A DNA stretch of 64,000 nt. Origin: Pseudomonas putida. GTDB lineage: Bacteria > Pseudomonadota > Gammaproteobacteria > Pseudomonadales > Pseudomonadaceae. The stretch is from assembly GCF_028682395.1 (NCBI RefSeq), contig NZ_JANHLC010000004.1:62001-126000 (forward strand), in the 5' to 3' direction. Shown piece by piece: positions 1-8,262 of the stretch. The notes below the pieces were generated by a model that saw nothing but the letters and a program-made list of their open reading frames with translations, was not told the origin of the DNA and ran no database searches. Within the stretch, counting starts at the first letter, position 1, and each line of letters starts with the position of its first letter. The translations under genes and the position numbers were made by a program.

Positions 1-1100
1 GGCGCGGCGACGGTGCGGCCCTGCGCCAGATCCTGTTACAGGGCCTGTTGCTGGGTGTCGTCCTGGCCGTGGTGCTGGGCCTGCTCGCGCTACCCCTGAG
101 CGGGTTCGCGCTGAGCTTTATGCAGCCCTCCCCCGAGTTGCATCAGTTGACCCAGGATTTTTTCCATACCCGCCTGCTCGGACTCCCCGCCGCCCTGGCC
201 AGCTATGCCTTGGTCGGCTGGTTCCTCGGCACTCAGAATGCGCGGGCGCCCCTGGCGATCCTGCTGACCACCAACCTGGTGAACATCGCCCTGAACCTGT
301 GGTTCGTGATGGGGCTGGACTGGGGCGTCGTCGGCTCGGCACGCGCCTCGGTCGTGGCCGAATGGACCGGCGCGCTGCTGGGCCTGGCCTTGACCGGCAA
401 AGCCTTGCGCGCCTACCCCGGCAAAGTCGCCTGGGCCGCCCTCGGGCTGTGGGGCAACTGGCGACCGCTGCTGGCGGTCAATCGGGATATTTTTATCCGC
501 AGCCTGGCACTGCAATCGGTGTTTTTCCTGATTACCGTACAGGGCGCCAGGCTTGGCGATGCCACCGTCGCGGCCAATGCCCTGCTGCTCAATGGCCTGC
601 TCCTGACGGCCCATGCGCTCGACGGCCTGGCCCATGCTGTGGAAGCACTCTGCGGGCATGCCATTGGCGCCCGGGATCGCCAATCGCTGCGTCGCTCGCT
701 GGTGGTGGCAGGGGGCTGGTCATTGTTGATCAGTCTTGGCTTTGCCGGGCTGTTCTTGCTCGGCGGGCATTTGTTTATCGAGATGCAGACCGATATCGCC
801 AGCGTGCGCGCTACCGCCGAACAATACCTGCCCTATCTGGCCCTGCTGCCACTGATCGCGGTGTGGAGTTACCTGTTGGATGGGCTGTTTATCGGCGCGA
901 CCCGGGCGCGGGAAATGCGCGATGCGATGCTGCTCGGGGTCCTGGCGCTGGCCCCCTGCGCCTGGGCCCTGCACAGCTTGGGCAACCACGGACTGTGGCT
1001 GAGTTTTCTCCTGTTCATGTCATTGCGTGGGCTGATCCTGGGCGGCTTTGCCTGGCGAATCAGCCAGCGCGATGGCTGGTTCAACCCGCGCCACGGCTAA
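1..1100 (+). CDS. dinF: MATE-family efflux transporter, DinF type (5' end outside window)
   Basis: An integral inner-membrane antiporter of the multidrug and toxic compound extrusion family, exporting drugs or metabolites by cation exchange. The reading frame is open from base 3, so the true start lies upstream and about 366 C-terminal residues are present. Roughly nine hydrophobic segments alternate with short charged loops. The segment with FLGTQNARAPL followed by NLVNIALNLWFV is typical of the DinF branch of MATE proteins. It ends seven bases before the convergent DUF4123 gene. Family assignment is firm; the substrate is unknown. Confidence 0.9.
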   Translation, partial: RGDGAALRQILLQGLLLGVVLAVVLGLLALPLSGFALSFMQPSPELHQLTQDFFHTRLLGLPAALASYALVGWFLGTQNARAPLAILLTTNLVNIALNLWFVMGLDWGVVGSARASVVAEWTGALLGLALTGKALRAYPGKVAWAALGLWGNWRPLLAVNRDIFIRSLALQSVFFLITVQGARLGDATVAANALLLNGLLLTAHALDGLAHAVEALCGHAIGARDRQSLRRSLVVAGGWSLLISLGFAGLFLLGGHLFIEMQTDIASVRATAEQYLPYLALLPLIAVWSYLLDGLFIGATRAREMRDAMLLGVLALAPCAWALHSLGNHGLWLSFLLFMSLRGLILGGFAWRISQRDGWFNPRHG

Positions 1101-1106
1101 GGCACC

Positions 1107-1895
1107 TCACAACGGCTGCCAGTAACGCCGCAGGTTATCCAGTCGCTCCTGCGCGGTCAGTCCCGGCAGCACCTCGGGCACTTGGGCGACGGGGTAACGG
1201 CGGCGCAGCCGTAGCCAGCCATCGAGTACCGGGCCCTGGGTAAACCCCAGGGCCAGCCCCTCACGCAGGTACTTCCAGGTCAACGCATAGTCCGTCTCGG
1301 TCGCGCCACTCCAACGATAGGCGTGGCGCTCCAGGATACATTCCTGCAGCCGACCCTGTTGCTTGTCACTGAGTTCCGCCGGCCAGTGCAGCGGGGGCAC
1401 CGCCCGCTCGGGATTGAGCACCTGCTGCCAGCCCAGGCTGCCGGCGGCCTTGTCGGCCCAGGTGCCGCCATGCCAGTAAAGCTGCTCGATGGGCCCCAGC
1501 CAGCTGCTCAGCTCATCGGCATCGGTGGCGTCGAAGAAGTAACTGGCGGTCTGCGGGTTGTAGTAACTGAGCACGCCCTGATAGTGGCCGGAAAAACCGA
1601 CCTGCAGCATCCCCCGCAGATGTTCGAGCAGCACCGGGACCCCGGCACGACTGACCAGAAACAGCCCCGGCCAGCGATTCGGCTGCTCATGGCAGTCCCG
1701 CCACAGGCCGCTGTCAGGCTCAAGCGCCAGTAACAACGGGCCATCCGCGCTCAGACCGGCCAGCACTGTCTGCTCGAACAGGCGGTAACGTCCCCGGTGC
1801 TCCAGCGTTCGGTAGTGCTGCGCGGGCTTCGGCGCAGCCAGAAGATCGAGCAGAAACCAGACCGGGCCGCGCGCCCCCGTCTTTGCAGCAATCAT
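1107..1895 (-). CDS. DUF4123 domain protein, type VI secretion adaptor (Tap/TEC-like)
   Basis: 262 residues of the DUF4123 family. Known members are cytosolic chaperones that load a toxic effector onto its cognate VgrG spike and are not secreted. The N-terminal half carries the family's pattern of a WFLLD-type strand, an LLAL stretch and an LRGMLQV...LSYYNP block. The start codon overlaps the vgrG stop in an ATGA, so the two genes are translationally coupled. An effector gene usually follows DUF4123, but here only the convergent MATE gene follows, so the cargo is not evident. Assignment is from recognisable family features, not from a search. Confidence 0.85.
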   Translation of the reverse strand: MIAAKTGARGPVWFLLDLLAAPKPAQHYRTLEHRGRYRLFEQTVLAGLSADGPLLLALEPDSGLWRDCHEQPNRWPGLFLVSRAGVPVLLEHLRGMLQVGFSGHYQGVLSYYNPQTASYFFDATDADELSSWLGPIEQLYWHGGTWADKAAGSLGWQQVLNPERAVPPLHWPAELSDKQQGRLQECILERHAYRWSGATETDYALTWKYLREGLALGFTQGPVLDGWLRLRRRYPVAQVPEVLPGLTAQERLDNLRRYWQPL

Positions 1896-3439
1896 GATTC
1901 ACCGTGGGAATCGTCACTGGCCGCAGCCCGGCAGGTACACACAGAGTCTCGACAATGGCTGAAACTCCCACCCCCAGGCTTGCGGCATAACAGGACCAGG
2001 GGATGGCCAGCGCGGAGCAGTTCCAGCAGATCAGCCCGGCCCTGTGGACTCAACCGCCTATCGATGCCGGAAGACACCGCCACGGGCCTGGGGGCACGAG
2101 CCTCGAACGCCAGCTTCGGGCTGGAGAACTGTAGAACCTCGTCCACCCAGTGCACATGGCTATCACCCACCCCAAAATGCATGCGCACGCCCGGCTCAAA
2201 CTGCAACCTGGGGCCGTCGGCCAGTTGAATTTCGCGGACAGGCCCCATCAGTCCAGCCCAATCGAAATGCATGTGCAGTTGCCGGCTCGGCGCCATCACC
2301 GCTACCGCAGTCCTGGCGACCTCCGGCAGAGCCGGGTCCAGGACAGCCACGACCAGCGGACGCTGGGGGTCGCCCTGGACGAAGCGCACCAGCACCGCGC
2401 TCCCAACCACCAGGGGGCGGGCCCCAAGCAGAGGGCAGACCTGGAGCCAGCACCACGAGGGCGATGCCAGTGCCTCAAAGCGCACCGCGATTCGCCCACG
2501 CTCATCACGGTACTCACGGTTTGGCTGCGGCCCCTCGATCCGTGCCCGGTACATCCCTGGCAGAGAGGGCGGTATGCCGGGCTGGCCGGACACCGGTGCC
2601 ACTTCCCAGGCAACGGCCTGGAAGCGGTTGCGATAGACGCTAGCCGCCTGCCGGTCGCCATGATGTTCGACCCGGGTCAGCAGCCACAGGTGATTCCACT
2701 CGCGCCGCGGGTGCGCGGACAATGGCAACAAGGTGCCGCAACGCAACTGCAGCAGGTCGCTCTCGCCACGGGCCAACTGCCCCGAGCGCCCCCTGGGCCG
2801 GGGCTCATCCGCACCAACCTGGACAGTAAACGCCTGAACCCCGGGCCTTCCCGAGGGAGCCCGATAAAAGCCACGCGCGGTCCGACGCAAGCGCCCACGG
2901 CCGTCACTGAACACCAGCAGGTGAGCGCCCCGGGCATGCTGAAAATGGTAGCGAAGGCCCGCGCACGAACAAAGTCGCTGCACAAAATCCAGGTCCGACT
3001 CGCCCAGTTGCACGCAAAACGCCTGGGCCGGATAAGCGACAGACAGGTCGAAGCGCCGGGCGCGCTCACCAATGCCATGTTCGCCCAGCACATGGGCCAG
3101 GATCTGGATCACGCTCATGTCCGGGAAGATGCGCGGCTGGCGCCGCCAGGCCAGGCAGGCCAGACGCGGGCCGAGGTGCAGTTGCCAGTGGCCGTCAACG
3201 GGCTGTGCCCTCACCGCCAGAATCACCCCGTGGACACCTTCGCCCGGCTGGCCGAGCGCCATATGAGCGCTGCGCAGCAGCAACCCGCAGAGGTTGCGGT
3301 TCGGGTGGTTGCTGCGCACGTTCAGGTCGAATCCATACACCTGGTTGATGGCCTCGGTGCCGGTGAACGACAGGACATCCAGGGCACCAAAGCCGGCAAT
3401 ATCCAGCCGAAAGGATGGGGCGTTGGCGGAGCGGGGCAT
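1892..3439 (-). CDS. vgrG: Type VI secretion VgrG spike protein, short form
   Basis: About 515 residues, shorter than many VgrGs (600-700). Residues 1-300 look like the gp27/gp44-type part (FRLDIAGF, INQVYGFDLNV, ICSV-type core). An OB-fold gp5-like segment follows (YRARIEGPQPNREYRDERGRI, then GDPQRPLVVAVL). The C-terminus has little of the usual repetitive beta-helix and ends in a cysteine-rich tail with CRKPGGGSFSHC and CTC. I chose the ATG at 3439, which has a GAGG ribosome site; the open frame extends upstream but only encodes unrelated hydrophobic sequence. It is coupled to the DUF4123 adaptor by a four-base overlap. No other type VI genes lie in the window, so this is an orphan vgrG island whose product would join a trimeric spike built elsewhere. 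Confidence 0.88.
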   Translation of the reverse strand: MPRSANAPSFRLDIAGFGALDVLSFTGTEAINQVYGFDLNVRSNHPNRNLCGLLLRSAHMALGQPGEGVHGVILAVRAQPVDGHWQLHLGPRLACLAWRRQPRIFPDMSVIQILAHVLGEHGIGERARRFDLSVAYPAQAFCVQLGESDLDFVQRLCSCAGLRYHFQHARGAHLLVFSDGRGRLRRTARGFYRAPSGRPGVQAFTVQVGADEPRPRGRSGQLARGESDLLQLRCGTLLPLSAHPRREWNHLWLLTRVEHHGDRQAASVYRNRFQAVAWEVAPVSGQPGIPPSLPGMYRARIEGPQPNREYRDERGRIAVRFEALASPSWCWLQVCPLLGARPLVVGSAVLVRFVQGDPQRPLVVAVLDPALPEVARTAVAVMAPSRQLHMHFDWAGLMGPVREIQLADGPRLQFEPGVRMHFGVGDSHVHWVDEVLQFSSPKLAFEARAPRPVAVSSGIDRRLSPQGRADLLELLRAGHPLVLLCRKPGGGSFSHCRDSVCTCRAAASDDSHGES

Positions 3440-3570
3440 GGGCTTTCCTCGAGGTGAAGAACAGCCGGGCATTCTCACCGAGAGGACCGTCCTCGTGAGG
3501 GCCAGAAAACAAATCAAGAAGAAGACTACGAAAGATGCCGTATTGCCCGGGAAGTGCCGGGCCTTCATAA

Positions 3571-3603
3571 CCCGCCCAGCAAGAACGAGCTTGCTTGCGC
3601 GGG
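3571..3603. repeat. REP-like imperfect palindrome
   Basis: Outer arms CCCGC/GCGGG and inner arms GCAAG/CTTGC make a hairpin resembling the short extragenic palindromes common between Pseudomonas genes. It lies in the gap between vgrG and the end of speA. Confidence 0.4.
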
Positions 3604-3621
3604 CCTACCGTCGCCCAGCAA

Positions 3622-3648
3622 AGAGGCGCTCCCTTGCGGAGCGCCTCT
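3622..3648 (-). terminator. Rho-independent terminator of speA
   Basis: A perfect 11-base stem (AGAGGCGCTCC with its complement) and a five-base loop lie eight bases beyond the speA stop. On the minus strand the stem is followed by TTTG, a short T tract. Confidence 0.75.
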
Positions 3649-3656
3649 GGTAACGA

Positions 3657-5570
3657 TCAGGACGACAGGTAAGACGACCGGGTCAGGCCCAGACGCAATG
3701 CGTCGAGGAACTGGGTGCGTTCCTTGGCACTGATGCTGGCGCTGGCGACCTTGTCACGGTAGTGCGTCATCAACTCCTCGGGCGACAGGTGCACGTAGCG
3801 CAGCATGTCTTCGATGGTGTCGTGGGTTTCGATACCGGCGTGGTACACGCTGCCATCCGGGTGCTGGTAGATATTGACCGAGTCGGTATCACCGAACAGG
3901 TTATGCATATCACCGAGGATTTCCTGGTAGGCACCGACCAGGAAGATCCCCAGCAGGTAGTCCTCACCTTCGTTCAGGCCATGCACCGGCAGGCTGGTCT
4001 CAATACTCTGCTCGTCGACGTACTGTTTGATCTTGCCATCCGAGTCACAGGTCAGGTCCTGCAGGACGGCACGGCGCAGCGGCTCTTCGTCGAGACGATG
4101 CAGCGGCAGGATCGGCAGCACCTGGCCAATGGCCCAGGTGTCGGGCAGGCTCTGGAACACCGAGAAATTGCAGATGTACTTGTCGGCCAGCTTGTCATTG
4201 AGCTCGTCCAGCACCTGACGGTGGGAACGCTGGCGTGCCTTGAGCGAGTTGTGCAGGCGACGGCAGACTGCGAAATAGCACTGCTCGGCCAGGGCCTTTT
4301 CGGCGAGACTCAACTTGCCATCGGCGTACTGGGTCGCCACGTCGCTCATATAGTGAGTGGCGCGCCAGTAGGTCTCGGTGACCATCTCGATATCGGTTGG
4401 GCCCAGCAGATCGACCAGCCACTGCACGGTTTCCGCCAGGTTTTCCTTGTTCTCGATCACCGGGACATCGTCGTTGTGCTTCTCGACGTCGGTGACCTGC
4501 ACCACCAGCATTGCGTGATGGGCGGTCAGGGAACGACCGCTCTCGGAGAAGATATGCGGATGCGGCAGCCCCTGGGCATCACAGAACTCCTTGAGCATGC
4601 CGACCACGACACCGGCGTAGTCGTCCATGTCGTAGTTGATCGAGCTGGCATTGCGCGAGTGGGTGCCGTCGTAGTCGACGCCCAGGCCGCCGCCGACATC
4701 GATATGGTCGACCGGCAGGCCCAGGTTGCGCAGCTCGCCGTAGTAACGGATCGCTTCCTTGAAGCCGTGCTGGTAGTCCGCCAGGTTGGCGATCTGCGAG
4801 CCCATATGAAAGTGCAGCAGCCGAATGCCCTGGTCCAGGCCGGCGGCGCGAAAGCGATCAACCACCGACAGCAACTGCGCGGCGGACAAACCGAACTTGG
4901 ACTTCTCGCCCCCGGTGTCGGCCCACTTGCTCGACGCCAGCGACGACAGGCGTACGCGCAGGCCGACCTGCGGCTTGACCTTGAGCGAGGCCGCCTCTTC
5001 GATCACCAGCTCAACTTCGGATTCTTTCTCGATCACGATAAACACGTTGTGGCCGAGCTTCTGGCCCATCAGCGCCAGGCGAATGAACTCACGGTCCTTG
5101 TAGCCGTTGCAGACGATGGTCCCGCCCTTGGGCGCCAGCGCCAGCACAGCCAACAGCTCGGGCTTGGAGCCGGCTTCCAGGCCAATGGAGACATTCTGGG
5201 TAGCGATGATGTTCTCGATCACCGCTTCCTGCTGATTGACCTTGATCGGGTACAGCGCGGTGTACTGGCTCTGGTACTCCAGGCGCGCGATATTCGCGTC
5301 GAAAGCACCGGTCAACTGCCGGACGCGGTCCTGCAGGATATCCGGGAAGCGAACCAGCAATGGCAGCGACAGGCCGCTTTTGCGCAATTCCTCGACCTGC
5401 TGGAACAGGTCGATCGGCGCGCTGTTCGGACCATTGGGGCGAACTTCGACGCGACCGGCGTCATTGATCGCGAAATATCCGGCCCCCCAATGGCGAATCC
5501 CGTAAACACTGCGGCTGTCCGCAACTGTCCATTGGCTGCCATCGTCTTTGCGTGTGCGTCGTACGGACAT
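3657..5570 (-). CDS. speA: Biosynthetic arginine decarboxylase
   Basis: PLP-dependent decarboxylation of arginine to agmatine, the first step of the agmatine route to putrescine and spermidine. The 637 residues match the family length. The PLP lysine is K110 in [10 protein letters not shown]. Further family blocks are the [11 protein letters not shown] segment, the glycine-rich [12 protein letters not shown] phosphate-binding segment and the C-terminal DLTCDSDGK motif, whose Cys-Asp completes the active site across the dimer in fold III decarboxylases. The ATG at 5570 has a GGGGA ribosome site. It has its own terminator and is transcribed alone. Confidence 0.97.
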   Translation of the reverse strand: MSVRRTRKDDGSQWTVADSRSVYGIRHWGAGYFAINDAGRVEVRPNGPNSAPIDLFQQVEELRKSGLSLPLLVRFPDILQDRVRQLTGAFDANIARLEYQSQYTALYPIKVNQQEAVIENIIATQNVSIGLEAGSKPELLAVLALAPKGGTIVCNGYKDREFIRLALMGQKLGHNVFIVIEKESEVELVIEEAASLKVKPQVGLRVRLSSLASSKWADTGGEKSKFGLSAAQLLSVVDRFRAAGLDQGIRLLHFHMGSQIANLADYQHGFKEAIRYYGELRNLGLPVDHIDVGGGLGVDYDGTHSRNASSINYDMDDYAGVVVGMLKEFCDAQGLPHPHIFSESGRSLTAHHAMLVVQVTDVEKHNDDVPVIENKENLAETVQWLVDLLGPTDIEMVTETYWRATHYMSDVATQYADGKLSLAEKALAEQCYFAVCRRLHNSLKARQRSHRQVLDELNDKLADKYICNFSVFQSLPDTWAIGQVLPILPLHRLDEEPLRRAVLQDLTCDSDGKIKQYVDEQSIETSLPVHGLNEGEDYLLGIFLVGAYQEILGDMHNLFGDTDSVNIYQHPDGSVYHAGIETHDTIEDMLRYVHLSPEELMTHYRDKVASASISAKERTQFLDALRLGLTRSSYLSS

Positions 5571-5709
5571 CGAAGTCCCCTATAGAAAATAAGTCAGATC
5601 ACGCGGCCCGAACCCGGGCTGGCGCATTCTAGAGTGTGAAAATGACGATTACTCAACGGGGATAGACCCCCATTGTCGCGCTGAGTTTAGAAACCGGTCG
5701 GGAACAGGC

Positions 5710-5782
5710 TCTGTGAAAACCATGGGGGCGACCTATCGGCCCGACGCGGTGCGGCGGGCAGGTCGACGGTGGTTTTCACAGA
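5710..5782. repeat. Long inverted repeat between yciH-like gene and speA
   Basis: Perfect 13-base arms TCTGTGAAAACCA (5710-5722) and its complement (5770-5782) flank a partly self-complementary core in which CGACCT recurs at the inner edge of each arm. It starts ten bases after the SUI1-like gene stop. No T tract follows, so a REP/MITE-type palindrome is as likely as a terminator. Confidence 0.6.
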
Positions 5783-5791
5783 AGCTGCTAG

Positions 5792-6163
5792 CTAGCCGCC
5801 GGACTTCTTGGCCTTGAAACCCTGCTTGACCAGTTCCGCCAGCAACAGCTCAACATGGTCACCCTGGATCTCGATCACGCCGTCCTTGAGCGCTCCACCG
5901 GTACCACACCGTCGTTTCAAGGTGCTGGCCAGGTCCTTGAGCGCCTCTTCGGGCAATGGCACGCCGGTGATCGTGGTCACGGTCTTGCCACCACGGCCCT
6001 TGCTTTCGCGGCGCACGCGCGCGATGCCATCGCCTTCGGGGATCAGGGTTTGTTTGCAGGTACAGGCGTCCACCGGCTGACGGCAGTCGGGACAATGCCG
6101 ACCCGCGTCAGTGGAAAACACCAGGCCGCCCAGGGCGGCGAAGGATGCGGCTTTTTTGGCCAC
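5792..6163 (-). CDS. yciH: SUI1/eIF1-family translation factor homologue (YciH)
   Basis: A 123-residue bacterial relative of eukaryotic initiation factor eIF1; the E. coli homologue YciH influences fidelity of initiation complexes. An N-terminal CPDCRQPVDACTC cysteine cluster may bind zinc. The SUI1 fold follows, with GRGGKTVTTITG and LKRRCGTGGALKDGVIEIQGDH blocks. I chose GTG at 6163 because a GAGG site lies seven bases upstream and the length then matches the family; the frame continues upstream without homology. Confidence 0.9.
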   Translation of the reverse strand: MAKKAASFAALGGLVFSTDAGRHCPDCRQPVDACTCKQTLIPEGDGIARVRRESKGRGGKTVTTITGVPLPEEALKDLASTLKRRCGTGGALKDGVIEIQGDHVELLLAELVKQGFKAKKSGG

Positions 6164-6381
6164 CGGCAATCCTCTATAGGAGGACGAAAAATTGGCCAGC
6201 ACGGGCACCGGGAGGCACCCGCACAGCTGACCGCGAAGCCCCACTCAGGCAGGGGCAGCGCAACTCGGACGGACCAGGCCGGCCGAGTGTGAAAAAGGCC
6301 GCGCAGTGTAACGGCAAATGCGCCGATTGCTAAGGGTCAATCCACGCCAATTTAGGCTGCTTTCGCGACGCCCGTCGGCAT

Positions 6382-6909
6382 TCAATCCAGGTAGCGTTTC
6401 AGCGCCGCCAGCGAGTCCGGGCAATACGGCGTTTGCTCGGTCTCGGCCAGGGCCTGGGCGACGGTCACGAAGCGTGCCTGCAGCACCTCTTCGGGTTGCA
6501 AGCGCAGCGGGCCATCCCAGACCGCCGAGAACAGCGCACACCACAGGCGGTTGCCGGGTTGGTCGAAGAAAAACCGCTCGTGGGCGGTCAGCGCAACCCC
6601 GCTGACGCCCAACTCCTCCTCCAGCTCACGGGCCGCCGACTCGGCGTAGCTCTCGCCAGCACCGACCATGCCACCCGCGGCCACGTCCCAATACCCCGGA
6701 TAAATAGCCTTGCTCAGGGTCCGCTGGTGCACGCACAACTCGCCGTGGGAGTTGAACAGCAGGATGTAGGTACCGCGACCGATCAGGCCGCGCTCGCGCA
6801 ACTCAGCCCGCGGCAGATCGCCGAGGACCTGGTCGTGCTCGTCGACCCAGGCAATGCGTTCGGCATCGGAGGCAGCGCGATGCGCTGCTTCCATCGGGGA
6901 ATAGACCAT
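6382..6909 (-). CDS. Nudix hydrolase, YfcD-like
   Basis: 175 residues with a complete Nudix box (GMVGAGESYAESAARELEEELGV region) that binds magnesium and hydrolyses a nucleoside diphosphate linked to another group. The N-terminal VDEHDQVLGDLPRAELRERGLIGRG and HQRTLSKAIYPGYWD blocks are typical of the YfcD/IPP-isomerase-like subgroup. The natural substrate is unknown. It begins three bases beyond the DUF2333 stop, so the two genes form an operon. A second ATG five codons in could also serve. Confidence 0.88.
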   Translation of the reverse strand: MVYSPMEAAHRAASDAERIAWVDEHDQVLGDLPRAELRERGLIGRGTYILLFNSHGELCVHQRTLSKAIYPGYWDVAAGGMVGAGESYAESAARELEEELGVSGVALTAHERFFFDQPGNRLWCALFSAVWDGPLRLQPEEVLQARFVTVAQALAETEQTPYCPDSLAALKRYLD

Positions 6910-6912
6910 GGA

Positions 6913-7980
6913 TCAGCCCTGGGACAGCAGTTGACGCAGGTCGATCACCGCCGCGTTGGCCCGGGAAATATAGTTGGCCATGACCAACGAGTGGTTGGCG
7001 AGCACGCCAAAGCCGCTGCCATTGAGGATCATCGGGCTCCAGACCGGCTCCTGGGACGCCTCCAGCTCACGGATGATCTGCCGCACGCTGACCGTGGCGT
7101 TCTTCTTGGCCAGCACATCGGCAAAGTCGACCTCGATCGCACGCAGCAGGTGGGACAGTGCCCAGGCCTGGCCACGGGCCTCATAGAAGACGTTGTCGAT
7201 CTGCATCCACGGGGTTTCCACCACTTCCTCATCAACCACTGGCACCTGGCCGGGCGCCAGTTGCTCGGTCTTCAGGGCACTGTTGAGCTTGACCCGCCCA
7301 ACGCTGGCCGAGAGACGTTGCGACAGCGAACCCAGGCGGGTGGCGACATCGCCCAGCCAGTTGTTCAGGTTGTCGGCACGGGCATAGAACAGAGCGCTCT
7401 TCTGCTCCGGGTCGGACAGACGCGCCTGGTAGCGGCTCAGGGAATTGATGCCTTCCTGGTACTCCGACTCGCTGGAAGGCAGCACCCAGCTTTTATTGTC
7501 GAAGTTGAAGCGTGGCTCGGCCTTGGCCAGGTCGGCGTCTTCGGCGGATTGCGACTGGGAACGGGCGAAGTCCTTGCGCAGGGCGCGGCTCAGGTCGCGC
7601 ACCTGGACCAGCACGCCATATTCCCAACTGGGCATGTTGTCCATCCACAGGCCTGGCGGGAAACGGTCGTTGGAGATATAGCCACCCGGCTTGTCCAGCA
7701 AGGTGCCGGCCACGGTCTTGAGGGTTTCCACCGTGGTGAAACCGACCACCATCTGGCGGCCCTCGGCCTGCGCCGCCTGCTGGGCGTTCTGCTGGACCGG
7801 GAACAGGGCCGGTTCCTGGCTCCAGTACCAACCCAGGGCAATCGTCACCAGCAGGTACAAGCCCACCAGGGAACCCAGGGCCCGGCTGAAAAACAGGCCG
7901 GCGAAATAACCGCGGGGTTTGTCCGTGGCGGTATCGCTGCGATCAGGCGCGCTGCCTGCGCGGTTTTTCCAGTCCAGCAT
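6913..7980 (-). CDS. DUF2333 family membrane-anchored protein
   Basis: 355 residues of a conserved proteobacterial family with no known function. One membrane segment lies near residues 32-52 (ALGSLVGLYLLVTIALGWYW), after a short cytoplasmic tail; the remainder should be periplasmic and is largely helical. Recognisable stretches are PPGLWMDNMPSWEYGVLVQVRDLSRALRKDF (only part shown) and a C-terminal IIRELEASQEPVWSP. A strong AAGGATAG ribosome site precedes the start. It is first of a two-gene unit with the Nudix gene. Confidence 0.85.
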   Translation of the reverse strand: MLDWKNRAGSAPDRSDTATDKPRGYFAGLFFSRALGSLVGLYLLVTIALGWYWSQEPALFPVQQNAQQAAQAEGRQMVVGFTTVETLKTVAGTLLDKPGGYISNDRFPPGLWMDNMPSWEYGVLVQVRDLSRALRKDFARSQSQSAEDADLAKAEPRFNFDNKSWVLPSSESEYQEGINSLSRYQARLSDPEQKSALFYARADNLNNWLGDVATRLGSLSQRLSASVGRVKLNSALKTEQLAPGQVPVVDEEVVETPWMQIDNVFYEARGQAWALSHLLRAIEVDFADVLAKKNATVSVRQIIRELEASQEPVWSPMILNGSGFGVLANHSLVMANYISRANAAVIDLRQLLSQG

Positions 7981-8262
7981 GGCTCTATCCTTTCAATCAC
8001 TTGAGTTCATCGGTTCGACCACAACCCTACCCCATCGTGCCTCGGTTGCCCCGGCATAAATCAGCAAAGTCCAAAAACAACAATTATTCCATCCCTGCCA
8101 GCCCCGCCAGTCAAGCCCAGCCATAGCGGGACAGGCAAATGCCACCCACAGGAACGAACAGGCAGGCAGTTTATTGATATGAGGCACTCGTGGACATCGA
8201 AAGAGGTGCTAGCATAGAGCCATCAGTCGACCTCAGCATGCACCCTTACTAGTAGTCAGGAT

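Noticed and set aside
3762..5585. A 607-codon open frame antisense to speA
   Set aside because: It mirrors the conserved speA gene on the other strand, has no recognisable domains, and arises from high GC in third positions.
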